DNA of 64,000 bases. Origin: Pseudomonas brassicacearum subsp. brassicacearum. Its GTDB lineage: Bacteria; Pseudomonadota; Gammaproteobacteria; Pseudomonadales; Pseudomonadaceae. How positions within the stretch are numbered: the stretch's first letter is position 1; every line of letters starts with the position of its first letter. The notes under the pieces are model-generated. The model was given only the letters and a program-made list of their open reading frames with translations, did no database searches and was not told the origin of the DNA. This document shows positions 11,557 to 23,709 of this stretch, one piece after another. The translations under genes and the position numbers were made by a program. The DNA is taken from contig NZ_VZPJ01000003.1 of NCBI RefSeq assembly GCF_008801605.1, positions 248,001 through 312,000 on the forward strand. Direction: 5' to 3'.

Positions 11557-12411
11557 TTACTTGATCAGGCCAACCCGCGAGAAATTCGGCAGGTGACTGA
11601 GTTTGGGTTCCGGCCAGCTCATCCAGACCGCAAAGGCCTTGCCGACGATGTTCCGGTCCGGGACCATGCCCAGCAGGTCCTTGGGAATGTTCGGATCATC
11701 CCAGTACCGGCTGTCGTTGGAGTTGTCGCGGTTGTCGCCCATCATGAAGTAGTGCCCCGCCGGCACGGTCCACGAATGGTCCGGCGTTGCGCGGTAGCGG
11801 CTCATTTCCTTGCGGATCAGGTGCTCGGCCTCGCCGAGTTTTTCCCGGTAGAGCTCGGCACTGCCCAGCGTACCCGGCTCGGAACCGAGCAACTGTTCGG
11901 CCACCGATTCGCCATTGACGAACAGGCGCTTGTCGGCGGTGTAGCGAACCGTGTCGCCCGGCAGGCCGACCACACGCTTGATGTAGTTGACGTTCGGGTC
12001 GCTCGGGAAGCGGAACACCATGACATCGCCGCGTTGCGGGTCACCGACTTCGATGACTTTCTTGTCGATCACCGGCAGGCGGATCCCGTAGGAAAACTTG
12101 TTCACCAGGATGAAATCGCCCACGTCCAGGGTCGGCTTCATCGAGCCTGACGGGATCTGGAACGGCTCTACCAGGAACGAGCGCAGCACCAGCACGATGA
12201 ACAACACCGGGAAGAACGACTTGCCGTACTCGACCAGCAGCGGTTCCTTGTTGAGCTTTTCGACCACCACACCATCAGGCTGGCTGACGCTGCCCTGATA
12301 AGAGGCGATGGCCGCCCGGCGCCGAGGCGCCAGGAACAACAGATCAAGCAACGCCAACAGGCCGCAGACAAACACGGCGATAACCAGCAACAGCGGGAAA
12401 TTTAGCGACAT
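11557..12411 (-). CDS. lepB: Signal peptidase I
   Basis: Inner-membrane serine protease that removes signal peptides from exported preproteins. 284 aa with two N-terminal membrane segments (about 5-27 and 66-80) and a periplasmic catalytic domain. The nucleophile is Ser90 in QIPSGSMKPTL and the general base is Lys145 in NYIKRVVGLPGD; both are at the same numbers as I recall for the E. coli enzyme. The box GDNRDNSNDSRYW is also present. It follows lepA by 5 bp, the conserved lepA-lepB operon. Confidence 0.97.
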   Translation of the reverse strand: MSLNFPLLLVIAVFVCGLLALLDLLFLAPRRRAAIASYQGSVSQPDGVVVEKLNKEPLLVEYGKSFFPVLFIVLVLRSFLVEPFQIPSGSMKPTLDVGDFILVNKFSYGIRLPVIDKKVIEVGDPQRGDVMVFRFPSDPNVNYIKRVVGLPGDTVRYTADKRLFVNGESVAEQLLGSEPGTLGSAELYREKLGEAEHLIRKEMSRYRATPDHSWTVPAGHYFMMGDNRDNSNDSRYWDDPNIPKDLLGMVPDRNIVGKAFAVWMSWPEPKLSHLPNFSRVGLIK

Positions 12412-12416
12412 AGGAC

Positions 12417-14216
12417 CTAACTATCCAACCTGAGCACCGCAAGGAAGGCTTCTTGTGGAATTTCCACGTTACCGACCTGCTTCATGCGTTTTTTACCGGC
12501 CTTCTGCTTTTCCAACAGCTTGCGCTTACGGCTGACGTCGCCACCGTAGCATTTGGCCAATACGTTCTTTCTGAGCGCCTTGACGGTTGTACGCGCCACA
12601 ATCTGCCCGCCAATGGCGGCCTGGATTGCCACATCGAACATCTGCCGCGGAATCAGTTCCTTCATCTTCTCGGTCAATGCACGACCTTTGTAGTGCGCGT
12701 TGTCACGGTGCACGATCAATGCCAGGGCATCGACTTTCTCACCGTTGATCAGCACATCCAGCTTCACCAGATTAGCCGATTGGTAACGATCGAAATGATA
12801 GTCCAGCGAAGCATAGCCGCGACTGGTGGATTTGAGGCGGTCGAAGAAGTCCAGTACCACCTCGTTCATCGGCAGGTCGTAGGTCACCTGGACCTGCGTG
12901 CCGAGGAACAGCATGTCGTGTTGTACGCCACGCTTCTCGATGCACAACGTAATGACGTTGCCCAGGTGCTCCTGAGGCACAAGGATGTTGGCCCGCACGA
13001 TCGGCTCGCGCATGTCTTCGATGGCCGACAGGTCCGGCAGCTTGGACGGGTTGTCGACGTAGATGGTCTCGCCGTTCTTGAGCAACAGCTCGAAAATAAC
13101 CGTCGGCGCCGTGGTGATCAGGTCCAGGTCGTACTCGCGCTCCAGGCGCTCCTGGATGATTTCCATGTGCAACATGCCCAGGAACCCGCAACGGAAGCCG
13201 AAGCCCAGGGCATCGGAGCTTTCCGGGGTGTATTGCAGGGACGAGTCGTTCAGGGTCAGCTTTTGCAGGGCTTCGCGGAAATCCTCGAAATCGTCGGAGC
13301 TGACCGGGAACAGGCCGGCATAGACCTGCGGCTGGATGCGTTTGAAACCTGGCAGCACATCGACGTCGGGGGTAGAGCTCAAGGTCAGGGTGTCGCCGAC
13401 CGGCGCCCCGTGGATGTCCTTGATGCCGGCGATGATGAAGCCCACTTCACCGGCCTTCAGGTCTACGGTGGCGGTGTGTTTCGGGTTGAATACACCGACG
13501 CTGTCCACCAGGTGGATCTTGCCGGTGGACTTGACCAGGATCTTGTCGCCTTTCTTCACGCGGCCATGGCGCACGCGAACCAGGGAAACCACACCCAGGT
13601 AGTTGTCGAACCAGGAGTCGATGATCAACGCTTGCAGCGGATCCTCGATGTTGCCGGTCGGCGCGGGAATGGTGTGCACCAGGCGCTCGAGCACTTCGTC
13701 CACGCCCAGGCCGGTCTTGGCACTGCAGGTGACCGCGTCGGTAGCGTCGATGCCGATGATTTTTTCGATTTCTTCCTTCACGCGGTCCGGATCGGCCTGG
13801 GGCAGGTCGATCTTGTTCAGCACCGGCATGACTTCCAGGCCCTGCTCGATGGCCGTATAGCAGTTGGCAACCGACTGGGCTTCGACGCCCTGGCCAGCAT
13901 CGACCACCAGCAGCGCACCTTCGCAGGCCGCCAGCGACCGGCTGACTTCATAGGTGAAGTCGACGTGACCCGGGGTATCGATGAAGTTCAGCTGATAGGT
14001 GATGCCGTCACGGGCCTTGTAGTAGAGGGTAACGCTGTGGGCCTTGATGGTGATCCCGCGTTCACGCTCCAGGTCCATGGAGTCCAGGACCTGGGCTTCC
14101 ATTTCACGCTCGGCCAGGCCGCCGCACATCTGGATGAAGCGATCGGCCAGCGTCGACTTGCCATGGTCAATGTGGGCGATGATGGAGAAATTGCGGATAT
14201 GACTCAAATCACTCAC
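12417..14216 (-). CDS. lepA: Elongation factor 4 (LepA)
   Basis: Ribosome-associated translational GTPase that supports initiation and ribosome function under stress. 599 aa, the standard length. Landmarks are the P-loop AHIDHGKST, the switch region [27 protein letters not shown], and the EF4-specific C-terminal domain ([20 protein letters not shown]). First gene of the minus-strand run lepA-lepB-rnc-era-recO-pdxJ. In P. aeruginosa and P. putida, as I remember, mucD lies immediately upstream of lepA; here the upstream neighbour is lptG, with REP sequences between. Confidence 0.97.
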   Translation of the reverse strand: MSDLSHIRNFSIIAHIDHGKSTLADRFIQMCGGLAEREMEAQVLDSMDLERERGITIKAHSVTLYYKARDGITYQLNFIDTPGHVDFTYEVSRSLAACEGALLVVDAGQGVEAQSVANCYTAIEQGLEVMPVLNKIDLPQADPDRVKEEIEKIIGIDATDAVTCSAKTGLGVDEVLERLVHTIPAPTGNIEDPLQALIIDSWFDNYLGVVSLVRVRHGRVKKGDKILVKSTGKIHLVDSVGVFNPKHTATVDLKAGEVGFIIAGIKDIHGAPVGDTLTLSSTPDVDVLPGFKRIQPQVYAGLFPVSSDDFEDFREALQKLTLNDSSLQYTPESSDALGFGFRCGFLGMLHMEIIQERLEREYDLDLITTAPTVIFELLLKNGETIYVDNPSKLPDLSAIEDMREPIVRANILVPQEHLGNVITLCIEKRGVQHDMLFLGTQVQVTYDLPMNEVVLDFFDRLKSTSRGYASLDYHFDRYQSANLVKLDVLINGEKVDALALIVHRDNAHYKGRALTEKMKELIPRQMFDVAIQAAIGGQIVARTTVKALRKNVLAKCYGGDVSRKRKLLEKQKAGKKRMKQVGNVEIPQEAFLAVLRLDS

Positions 14217-14290
14217 GGATCAACACTCAAAAAGGCTGCAGGCATAGCCCGCCGAAAAATAGCCGGGAATTGTACCTGATACACCGCGCA

Positions 14291-14395
14291 AGTGGGAGCA
14301 AAGCTTGCTCGCGAAACAGCCACCTCGATCTATGAAAGACCACAGGGCCTTCATCGCGGGCAAGCCTTGCTCCCACACAGCCTTGCTCCCACAGC
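14291..14395. repeat. Variant REPIN with an extra partial arm
   Basis: Left arm AGTGGGAGCAAAGCTTGCTC and a facing right arm, followed by a further partial copy (CCTTGCTCCCACAGCC). This GCAAAGC variant of the REP sequence recurs at 46371-46476. It sits between the lptG end and the lepA start. Confidence 0.8.
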
Positions 14396-14414
14396 CCCCT
14401 CGCTACACGAGCAA

Positions 14415-15476
14415 TCAACCGGCCCGACGCAACAGCCAGAGCCCGGCCAACGCGCAGATACCGGCCGGCACCAGCACCGCAAACAACGGCGAGAAGCCGA
14501 ACACCAGGCTCGACGGCCCCAGCAGATCCTGGGCAATGCGGAAAGTGAAGCCCACCAGCACGCCGGTAAACACCCGCTGGCCAAGGGTCACCGAACGCAG
14601 CGGGCCGAAAATGAAGGAAATCGCCATCAATACCAGGGCGGCGGTGACCAACGGTTGCAACACCTTGACCCAAAAAGCCAGCCAGTAGCGACCGTTATTC
14701 AAGCCCTGGTCCGCAAGGTAGTGGATATACCCCCACAAGCCGGTAATCGACAGCGATTCAGGCGCCATCACCACGGTGCTGAGCAACTGCGGGCTGATCG
14801 ACACGTCCCAACGTTCCTGCGGGGCGGCGACCACCTCGGTGCGCTTGTCATGGAACAAAGTGGTCGTGACATCGCTCAGCTGCCAGTGGTCCTCGGAGAA
14901 ATTGGCGCGCTTGGCAAAGCTCGACGACAGCATGTGCCGTTGGTCGTCGAAGCGATACCGGGTCACGCCATAGAGAATGCCATTGGGCTGGACCGAGTTG
15001 ATGTGAATGAACTCGTCGCCCTGACGGTGCCACAGGCCGTGCTTGGCGCTTTGCGCATCGCCGCCGCCCTGGGCCAGGGAACGGTTGGCCTGGGCAGTAT
15101 TTTCGGTGGCTGGGGCGATGTACTCGCCGATCAACACACCCACCAGCATCAACACCAGCATGGGCTTCATCACCGCCCAGACGATCCGACCAATGGACAC
15201 GCCGGCGGCGCGCATGATGGTCAGCTCGCTATTGCTGGCCAGGCTGCCCAGGCCGATCAGGCAACCGATCAGCGCGGCCATCGGCAGCATGTCGTACAAA
15301 CGCCGTGGTGCCGTCAGCAGCACGTAGCTCGCCACGTCCGTCAGCGTGTAGGTGTCGCTGACGTCGCTCATTTCATCGATGAAGGCAAACAGGGTCGCCA
15401 GGCCGAGAATGATCCCCAGTACCGCAAGGATCGCCATGAACACACTGCTGCCGATGTAGCGATCGAGTTTAACCAC
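14415..15476 (-). CDS. lptG: LPS export ABC transporter permease LptG
   Basis: Inner-membrane half of the LptB2FG transporter that extracts lipopolysaccharide and pushes it along the LptC-A-D bridge. 353 aa with the YjgP/YjgQ pattern: a membrane helix at the N-terminus (YIGSSVFMAILAVLGIILGL), paired helices to about 120, a large periplasmic beta-jellyroll domain, and three C-terminal helices. The start is GTG at 15476, overlapping the end of lptF by 8 bp, so the two permeases are probably translated together. Confidence 0.94.
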   Translation of the reverse strand: MVKLDRYIGSSVFMAILAVLGIILGLATLFAFIDEMSDVSDTYTLTDVASYVLLTAPRRLYDMLPMAALIGCLIGLGSLASNSELTIMRAAGVSIGRIVWAVMKPMLVLMLVGVLIGEYIAPATENTAQANRSLAQGGGDAQSAKHGLWHRQGDEFIHINSVQPNGILYGVTRYRFDDQRHMLSSSFAKRANFSEDHWQLSDVTTTLFHDKRTEVVAAPQERWDVSISPQLLSTVVMAPESLSITGLWGYIHYLADQGLNNGRYWLAFWVKVLQPLVTAALVLMAISFIFGPLRSVTLGQRVFTGVLVGFTFRIAQDLLGPSSLVFGFSPLFAVLVPAGICALAGLWLLRRAG

Positions 15477-16590
15477 GGGCCACCTCCAGCGCGCTGCGAC
15501 GACTGGCCAGCTTCAGGCGCAGCGGCTCCCAATAGAGCAACCCCAGGCCGATGGCCAGGAAGATCGAGTGCACCCACCACAGGCCCAGGGCTGGCGGGAT
15601 CTTGCCTTTCTCCAACGCACCGCGGGCGGAAATCAGGATGGTCAGGTAAGCCATATAGAGAAGAATCGCCGGCAGCAGCTTGAGGAAACGCCCTTGGCGC
15701 GGGTTGACCCGCGACAGCGGGACCGCCATGAGGGTCACGATGAATACCAGCAGCGGCAAGGACAGGCGCCATTGCAGCTCGGTACGGGCACGAATGTCGT
15801 CGTTGCCCAGCAGGCTGGCGGTGGGCATTGCGTCGCGGTCAGTGACTTCGTCGCTGACCTCGGGCTTGGGCAACAGCACGCCATAGGTGTCGTACTTGAT
15901 GGCCCGGTAATCGGCCTGCCCCGGCTTGCCGTCATAGCGATAGCCGTTTTCCAGGATCAGGTAGCGGTTGCCGTCGGGGTTGATTTCCTGCCGGCCCTTC
16001 TCGGCCACCAGCACGGAGATGCCACGGTCCTTCTTGGCATCCGAAGACAGGTTCTTTTGTGTAATGAAGACGCCGCCCAGGTCGATCCGGTCGTCCGAGA
16101 GCTGTTCGGTGTAGGTCACCCGCGTACCGTCGCGCAGGGCCTGGAAACGCCCTGGCACCAGGGTGTCGAACTCGGTCATGGCGTCTTGCTGGTTGATCAG
16201 CAACTGGAACTGGGTGGCACCCTGGGGTGCCAGGCTCAGGCTCAGCCAGGCCACCACCAGCGCCACCAACGTGGCCGGGAACAGCGTCATGCGAAACAGC
16301 CGTTGTTGGCTCATGCCGGTGGCCGACAGCACGGTCATTTCGCTGTCCAGGTACAAGCGTCCGTAGGCCAGCAGGATACCGAGGAACAACCCCAGCGGCA
16401 GGATCAATTGCAGGAAGCCCGGCAGGCGGAACCCCATGATCAGGAACAGCGAGCCCGGGTCCAGGGCACCGGAGGCCGCTTGGGCGAGGTATTTGATGAA
16501 GCGTCCGCTCATGATGATGACCAGCAGCACGGCGCTGACGGCACTCAAGGTCAATAAGACTTCGCGGGATAGATAACGAAAGACGATCAA
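15469..16590 (-). CDS. lptF: LPS export ABC transporter permease LptF
   Basis: Partner permease of LptG. I place the start at a TTG (16590) giving MIVFRYLSREVL.. and 373 aa, because GGAG lies 8 bp upstream and related proteins begin the same way. An in-frame GTG three codons earlier sits too close to that ribosome site. The fold is three N-terminal helices (about 10-115), a periplasmic jellyroll domain, and three C-terminal helices from about 275. It is divergent from pepA across about 310 bp. Confidence 0.94.
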   Translation of the reverse strand: MIVFRYLSREVLLTLSAVSAVLLVIIMSGRFIKYLAQAASGALDPGSLFLIMGFRLPGFLQLILPLGLFLGILLAYGRLYLDSEMTVLSATGMSQQRLFRMTLFPATLVALVVAWLSLSLAPQGATQFQLLINQQDAMTEFDTLVPGRFQALRDGTRVTYTEQLSDDRIDLGGVFITQKNLSSDAKKDRGISVLVAEKGRQEINPDGNRYLILENGYRYDGKPGQADYRAIKYDTYGVLLPKPEVSDEVTDRDAMPTASLLGNDDIRARTELQWRLSLPLLVFIVTLMAVPLSRVNPRQGRFLKLLPAILLYMAYLTILISARGALEKGKIPPALGLWWVHSIFLAIGLGLLYWEPLRLKLASRRSALEVARG

Positions 16591-16599
16591 ACCAGACAC

Positions 16600-18394
<1,795 letters not shown>

Positions 18395-18406
18395 CACCAA
18401 TGACCG

Positions 18407-18436
18407 TCGCTGGCGTCACCCTCGGGTGGCGCCAGC
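18407..18436 (+). other. Strong stem-loop between pepA and holC
   Basis: CGCTGGCG..TCACC and GGTGGCGCCAGCG pair almost completely around a CTCG tetraloop. There is no T-run, so it is unlikely to be an intrinsic terminator. It could protect the pepA mRNA 3' end or be a processing site inside the operon. Confidence 0.55.
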
Positions 18437-18454
18437 GGCGGCTCAGGAACCGCA

Positions 18455-18883
18455 ATGACCAAAGTCGATTTCTATATCCTGCCCAGCGCCGACCCGTCGG
18501 CGCGGCTGGATTTTGCCTGCAAGCTCGTTGAAAAAGCCTGGCGCATGGGGCACCGCATCTACCTGCATTGCAGCGATGCCGCCCAGCGCGAGGACCTGGA
18601 CGCACGCCTGTGGGCCTTCAAGGGCGAGAGCTTCGTGCCCCACGGCCCGGCCGAGAGCGAACCCGAAGGGTTGATCGTGCTGGGGCTGGGGGATGACTGC
18701 GGCCAGCACCAGGACCTGCTGGTAAACCTCGACCTGAAAGTACCGGCCTTTGCCCAGCGCTTCGCCCGTGTGGCGGAAGTGGTGGTCGAAGACCCGGCCA
18801 TCCGACAAGCCGCGCGGGAGAGTTTCCGTTTCTACCGCGAACAGGGCTATCCTCTGCAAGACCACCGTTTACAGCGACTCTGA
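18455..18883 (+). CDS. holC: DNA polymerase III chi subunit
   Basis: Clamp-loader accessory protein that links the replicase to SSB through HolD (psi). 142 aa, typical length; family landmarks are KVDFYILPSADPSARLDFACKLVEKAWRMG at the start, the central LWAFKGESFVPHG and the C-terminal YREQGYPLQDHRL. It sits 60 bp after pepA and just before a small conserved gene and valS, the same order I recall from P. aeruginosa. Confidence 0.94.
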   Translation: MTKVDFYILPSADPSARLDFACKLVEKAWRMGHRIYLHCSDAAQREDLDARLWAFKGESFVPHGPAESEPEGLIVLGLGDDCGQHQDLLVNLDLKVPAFAQRFARVAEVVVEDPAIRQAARESFRFYREQGYPLQDHRLQRL

Positions 18884-18891
18884 GCCCTACG

Positions 18892-19257
18892 ATGGACACT
18901 CCAAAACCGCCACAAAAACCCGCGCACCTGCTGGATGACCTCGAGTCGATCCGCCAACTGCTCGGCGACGACAACCTGCAACCGCCGCTGCTGACCGACA
19001 CGGTCGTGCACGAGCCGGTGCATGATGAACAGATCCCCCTGCTGTTCGACCCGATCAACGGCCAGCCGGAACCCAAGCCTGCCGCCAAGACCGAAGTCAA
19101 AGGGCCCGACGCCCTGCTGCACCTGGACCGCGAACTGCGCGCTGCGGCGCAGTTGATCATGCAAGACGTCATCGACGACTTCGCCCCGCACATCGAGACC
19201 GAGATCAAGCGCCGGCTGGATGCGCGGATGGAGCGGTTGCTGAGCCAGTACGAGTAA
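18892..19257 (+). CDS. Conserved hypothetical protein, 121 aa, between holC and valS
   Basis: I do not recognise a named family. The protein is acidic and proline-rich in its first 80 residues (MDTPKPPQKPAHLLDDLESI), with a likely disordered middle. It ends in a predicted helical segment (about 82-121: LHLDRELRAAAQLIMQDVIDD then EIKRRLDARMERLLSQYE) that looks like a coiled-coil or oligomerisation helix. It begins 9 bp after holC and is conserved in this position in Pseudomonas as I recall. That order suggests a replication or clamp-loader accessory role, but nothing in the sequence proves it. Confidence 0.8.
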   Translation: MDTPKPPQKPAHLLDDLESIRQLLGDDNLQPPLLTDTVVHEPVHDEQIPLLFDPINGQPEPKPAAKTEVKGPDALLHLDRELRAAAQLIMQDVIDDFAPHIETEIKRRLDARMERLLSQYE

Positions 19258-19286
19258 CCCCGAGATTTACTGACTACCGAACACCT

Positions 19287-19376
19287 TGTGGGAGCGAGCT
19301 TGCTCGCGATAGCAGTGTGTCAGTCAACATCAATGTTGCTGATCTACCGCTATCGCGAGCAAGCTCGCTCCCACAT
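19287..19376. repeat. REPIN between the holC-linked gene and valS
   Basis: Facing REP arms (TGTGGGAGCGAGC.. and complement) around a spacer containing CAACATCAATGTTG, itself a small palindrome. A near-consensus -10 (TATACT, 19450-19455) follows downstream, so valS probably has its own promoter after the repeat. Confidence 0.9.
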
Positions 19377-19498
19377 TGTTCGGTTGCGCCCACAAGCCAT
19401 CTGCCAAGCTTCCAGCTTGCTGCATGTGGCTTGCACCAGCCCCGCCCGCTATACTTCCCGGCTTTTCCTGAATAAATGCCAATAGGGTCCCGCCGCGC

Positions 19499-22345
19499 AT
19501 GGATAAGACCTACCAGCCGCACGCCATTGAAACTTCCTGGTACAACACCTGGGAGTCCGAGAATTATTTCGCTCCGCAAGGCGCGGGCGATTCCTACACC
19601 ATCATGATCCCGCCGCCGAACGTCACCGGCAGCCTGCACATGGGCCACGGTTTCAACAACGCGATCATGGATGCGCTGATCCGTTTCCGGCGCATGCAAG
19701 GTCGCAACACCTTGTGGCAGCCGGGCACCGACCACGCCGGTATCGCCACGCAGATGCTGGTGGAGCGCCGCCTCGAAGCCCAGGGCCAGAATCGCCATGA
19801 CCTGGGCCGCGAGAAATTCCTCGAGAAAGTCTGGGAATGGAAAGACGAGTCCGGCGGCAACATCAGCCGCCAGATCCGTCGCCTCGGCTCGTCCGTGGAC
19901 TGGAGCCGCGAGCGCTTCACCATGGACGACGGTCTTTCGGAAGCGGTGAAGGAAGCCTTCGTGCGCCTGCATGAGGACGGGCTGATCTATCGCGGCAAGC
20001 GCCTGGTCAACTGGGACACCAAGTTGCACACGGCCATTTCCGACCTCGAAGTGGAGAACCACGACGAGAAAGGTTTCCTGTGGAACCTGAAGTACCCACT
20101 GGCCGACGGCGCCAAGACCGCCGAAGGCAAGGATTACCTGATCGTCGCCACCACGCGTCCGGAAACCATGCTGGGCGACTCCGCCGTGGCGGTGAACCCG
20201 AACGATGAACGCTACCAGGCGCTGATCGGCAAGTTCGTCGAACTGCCCCTGGTTGGCCGTCGTATCCCGATCATCGGCGACGACTACTGCGACCCTGAAT
20301 TCGGCACCGGCTGCGTGAAAATCACCCCGGCCCACGACTTCAACGACTACGAAGTCGGCAAACGCCACAACCTGCCGCTGCTGAACATCTTCGACAAGAA
20401 CGCCAACATATTGCCGGCAGCCCAGGCATTCAACCTCGACGGCACGCTGAACGAAAGCGTCGACGGCCAGATCCCGGCCGAATATGCCGGCCTGGACCGC
20501 TTCGAAGCACGCAAGCAGATCGTCGCGGCGTTCGATGCCGCCGGCCTGCTGGTCAGCGTCGACGACCATGCCCTGAAAGTCCCGAAAGGCGACCGCTCGG
20601 GCACCATCATCGAACCGTGGTTGACCGACCAGTGGTACGTGTCCACCAAGCCGCTGGCTGAGCCTGCGATTGCCGCTGTCGAAGACGGCCGCATCCAGTT
20701 CGTGCCCAAGCAATACGAAAACATGTATTTCTCGTGGATGCGCGACATCCAGGATTGGTGCATCAGCCGTCAACTGTGGTGGGGCCATCGCATTCCGGCC
20801 TGGTACGACGAGTCGGGCAAGGTCTATGTCGGCCGTGATGAAGCCGAAGTCCGCGCCAAGCACAACCTCGGCCCGGACGTGGCGCTGCAACAGGACAACG
20901 ACGTCCTCGACACCTGGTTCAGCTCCGGCCTGTGGACCTTCTCCACCCTGGGCTGGCCGCAGCAGACCGAATTCCTGAAGAAATTCCACTCCACCGACGT
21001 CCTGGTCACCGGCTTCGACATCATTTTCTTCTGGGTCGCCCGGATGATCATGTTGACCATGCACCTGGTGAAGAACGAAGACGGCACGCCGCAAGTGCCG
21101 TTCAAGACCGTCTACGTCCACGGCCTGGTGCGCGACGGCCAGGGCCAGAAGATGTCCAAGTCCAAGGGCAACGTCCTGGACCCGCTGGACATCATCGACG
21201 GCATCGACCTGGAAACCCTGGTGCAGAAACGCACCTCCGGCCTGATGCAGCCGAAACTGGCAAAGCAGATCGAGAAAGCCACCCGCGAAGAATTCGCCGA
21301 GGGCATCGCCAGCTACGGCACCGACGCCCTGCGTTTCACCTTCTGCTCGCTGGCGTCCACCGGTCGCGACATCAAGTTCGACATGGGCCGCGTCGAAGGC
21401 TATCGCAACTTCTGCAACAAGATCTGGAACGCTGCGCGCTACGTGCTGGATAAAGGCGAAGACTGCGGCCAGAACGGCGAAGCCTTTGAACTGACCCTGG
21501 CCGATCGCTGGATCATTTCGCAGTTGCAGCGCACCGAGGCCGAAGTGACTCGCCAGTTGGACCAGTTCCGTTTCGACCTGGCCGCGCAAGCCTTGTACGA
21601 GTTCATCTGGAACCAGTATTGCGACTGGTACCTGGAACTGTCCAAGCCTGTGCTGTGGGACGAAAACGCCCCGGTCGAACGCCAGCGCGGCACCCGTCGC
21701 ACCCTGGTGCGCGTGCTGGAAGTGGCCCTGCGCCTGGCGCATCCGTTCATGCCGTTCATCACCGAGGAAATCTGGCAGCGCATCGCACCGCTGGCAGGCG
21801 CCCAAGGCAAGACGATCATGCTGCAACCTTGGCCGGTGGCCAACGAAAGCCGCATCGATCCGGCGGCTGAAGACGACATCGAGTGGCTCAAGACCTTCAT
21901 GCTGGGCCTGCGTAACATCCGCGCCGAAATGAACATCGGTCCGGGCAAGCCACTGGCCCTGTTCCTGAAGAACGCCAGCGCCGAAGACCTGCGCCGCCTC
22001 AACGAAAACGAGGCGTTGCTCAAGAAACTGGCGAAGCTTGAATCGGTGACGGTCCTGGCAGCCGGCGAAGAAGCACCACTGTCGGCCACCGCCCTGGTTG
22101 GCGAGATGGAAGTGCTGGTGCCAATGGCGGGCCTGATCGACAAGGCCGCGGAACTGGCGCGCCTGGACAAGGAAATCCTGCGTCTCAAAGGCGAAGTGCA
22201 GCGGGTCGGCGGCAAGCTGTCCAACGCCGGCTTCGTCGACAAGGCGCCGGCCGAAGTCATCGAGAAGGAACGGGCCAAACTGGCCGAGGCGGAACAGGCC
22301 TTGGGCAAGCTGGCCGAGCAGCACGCGCGGATCGCCAGCCTGTAA
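19499..22345 (+). CDS. valS: Valyl-tRNA synthetase
   Basis: Class I aminoacyl-tRNA synthetase charging tRNA-Val. 948 aa, full length. It has the HIGH-type motif HMGH (47-50), the CP1 editing domain (about 190-340, [17 protein letters not shown]), KMSKS at 551-555, an anticodon-binding helical domain, and the C-terminal coiled-coil arm (about 880-948, [22 protein letters not shown]) that marks ValRS. A TATACT -10 element lies 44 bp before the start, and a strong terminator lies 15 bp after the stop. Confidence 0.97.
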   Translation: MDKTYQPHAIETSWYNTWESENYFAPQGAGDSYTIMIPPPNVTGSLHMGHGFNNAIMDALIRFRRMQGRNTLWQPGTDHAGIATQMLVERRLEAQGQNRHDLGREKFLEKVWEWKDESGGNISRQIRRLGSSVDWSRERFTMDDGLSEAVKEAFVRLHEDGLIYRGKRLVNWDTKLHTAISDLEVENHDEKGFLWNLKYPLADGAKTAEGKDYLIVATTRPETMLGDSAVAVNPNDERYQALIGKFVELPLVGRRIPIIGDDYCDPEFGTGCVKITPAHDFNDYEVGKRHNLPLLNIFDKNANILPAAQAFNLDGTLNESVDGQIPAEYAGLDRFEARKQIVAAFDAAGLLVSVDDHALKVPKGDRSGTIIEPWLTDQWYVSTKPLAEPAIAAVEDGRIQFVPKQYENMYFSWMRDIQDWCISRQLWWGHRIPAWYDESGKVYVGRDEAEVRAKHNLGPDVALQQDNDVLDTWFSSGLWTFSTLGWPQQTEFLKKFHSTDVLVTGFDIIFFWVARMIMLTMHLVKNEDGTPQVPFKTVYVHGLVRDGQGQKMSKSKGNVLDPLDIIDGIDLETLVQKRTSGLMQPKLAKQIEKATREEFAEGIASYGTDALRFTFCSLASTGRDIKFDMGRVEGYRNFCNKIWNAARYVLDKGEDCGQNGEAFELTLADRWIISQLQRTEAEVTRQLDQFRFDLAAQALYEFIWNQYCDWYLELSKPVLWDENAPVERQRGTRRTLVRVLEVALRLAHPFMPFITEEIWQRIAPLAGAQGKTIMLQPWPVANESRIDPAAEDDIEWLKTFMLGLRNIRAEMNIGPGKPLALFLKNASAEDLRRLNENEALLKKLAKLESVTVLAAGEEAPLSATALVGEMEVLVPMAGLIDKAAELARLDKEILRLKGEVQRVGGKLSNAGFVDKAPAEVIEKERAKLAEAEQALGKLAEQHARIASL

Positions 22346-22359
22346 CAGCGGTTCGCAAT

Positions 22360-22391
22360 GAAAAAGGAGGTCCAGTTGGACCTCCTTTTTC
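22360..22391 (+). terminator. Rho-independent terminator of valS
   Basis: AAAAAGGAGGTCCA..TGGACCTCCTTTTT: a 13-bp perfect stem with a short loop, ending in T5. Confidence 0.92.
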
Positions 22392-22429
22392 ATGCCTGTC
22401 ACTTTCCTTTTCAGGTATCGCAAAACCCA

Positions 22430-22520
22430 TGTGGGAGCGAGCTTGCTCGCGATAGCGGCGGATCAGCCAACCCATATGCCAACTGACACACTGCTATCGC
22501 GAGCAAGCTCGCTCCCACAT
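22430..22520. repeat. REPIN between valS and rlmF
   Basis: Facing REP arms (GTGGGAGCGAGC.. and complement) with GATAGCGG/CTGCTATC extensions. It lies after the valS terminator and upstream of rlmF. Confidence 0.9.
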
Positions 22521-22602
22521 TTAAACCACGCAGTCATCAAGACCGGGCCGGATGTGGGACAATGCCCGCCACTTTTTGAGCCATCCCCGAATCGACTCGC
22601 CC

Positions 22603-23628
22603 ATGACCGCCCCCCGCACACCCAAACCTGCCCGCCAGAAGCCCAAGTCCGCCCCGGAGGCTAAAACCGTGGCGCCGCGTGAAAAAGCCAGCCTGCATCC
22701 GCGCAACCGCCACCAGGGCCGCTACGACTTCCCAGCGTTGATCAAGAGCACGCCGGAACTGGCAAAGTTCGTGATCATCAACCCCTACGGCAAGGAAAGC
22801 ATCGACTTTGCCAGCCCTGAGGCCGTGCGGGTATTCAACCGGGCGCTGCTCAAAGCTTTCTATGGCATCGCCCACTGGGATATCCCGGCCGACTACCTGT
22901 GCCCACCGGTGCCAGGGCGGGCGGACTATGTACATTTCCTCGCCGATTTGCTCGCCAGCCACAACGAAGGTGAAATCCCCCGTGGGGCGGCGGTCAAGGT
23001 GCTGGACATCGGCACCGGCGCCAACTGCGTTTATCCATTGATCGGCTACAGCGACTACCGCTGGCACTTCCTCGGTTCGGAGATCGATCCAACGGCCATC
23101 GCCTCGGCCAAGGCCATCGTCCAGTCCAATGGGTTGAACAAAGCCATCCAGTTGCGCCAGCAAGCCAACCGCAAGCAGATTCTCCAGGGCCTGCTGGACG
23201 ACACCGAACGTTTCGACCTGACGATGTGCAACCCACCGTTCCATGCCTCCCTGGAGGAAGCCACCAAGGGCAGCCAGCGCAAGTGGCGGGCACTGGGCAA
23301 GGCCGATCCGAAGCGCAAGCTGCCGGTGCTGAATTTCGGCGGTCAGGCTGCGGAGTTGTGGTGCGAGGGTGGGGAAGCCCGGTTCGTGACGCAACTGATC
23401 GGCGAAAGCGCGCAGCTGGCCGGGCAAGTGCTGTGGTTCAGCACCCTGGTGTCGAAGGCGTCGAACCTGCCGGCGATTCAAACCGCGCTGAAAAAGGCCG
23501 GGGCGCTGCACAGCCAGGTGGTGGAGATGTCCCAGGGCCAGAAGCAGAGTCGTTTCGTGGCCTGGACCTTCCAGACCCAGGCCCAGCAACAGGCTTGGCG
23601 CCAGTCGCGTTGGGTTCGCAAGGATTAG
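22603..23628 (+). CDS. rlmF: 23S rRNA (adenine-1618 N6)-methyltransferase RlmF
   Basis: SAM-dependent methyltransferase that modifies A1618 of 23S rRNA. The ATG at 22603 gives 341 aa beginning [15 protein letters not shown], a basic tail likely to contact RNA; the frame is open 17 codons earlier but without family support. Motif I is [17 protein letters not shown] and the N6-adenine catalytic motif NPPF is in [15 protein letters not shown]. Family-specific [16 protein letters not shown] lies near the N-terminus. The bidirectional terminator shared with hupN follows. Confidence 0.94.
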   Translation: MTAPRTPKPARQKPKSAPEAKTVAPREKASLHPRNRHQGRYDFPALIKSTPELAKFVIINPYGKESIDFASPEAVRVFNRALLKAFYGIAHWDIPADYLCPPVPGRADYVHFLADLLASHNEGEIPRGAAVKVLDIGTGANCVYPLIGYSDYRWHFLGSEIDPTAIASAKAIVQSNGLNKAIQLRQQANRKQILQGLLDDTERFDLTMCNPPFHASLEEATKGSQRKWRALGKADPKRKLPVLNFGGQAAELWCEGGEARFVTQLIGESAQLAGQVLWFSTLVSKASNLPAIQTALKKAGALHSQVVEMSQGQKQSRFVAWTFQTQAQQQAWRQSRWVRKD

Positions 23629-23659
23629 AAAGACACCTACGGGTGGTTTTCAAGGCAAT

Positions 23660-23700
23660 AAAAAACCGTGCCCGGATCGCTCCGAGGCACGGTTTTTTTT
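23660..23700. terminator. Bidirectional terminator between rlmF and hupN
   Basis: AAAAAACCGTGCC..GGCACGGTTTTTTTT stem-loop, with A-run and T-run on opposite sides, serving two convergent genes. Confidence 0.92.
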
Positions 23701-23709
23701 ACTGCGGTC

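Noticed and set aside
12453..14279. 608-codon plus-strand open frame opposite lepA
   Set aside because: Antisense shadow of lepA with no recognisable motifs.
19274..22423. 1049-codon minus-strand open frame opposite valS
   Set aside because: Antisense shadow of an intact ValRS gene; ends in translated REP sequence.
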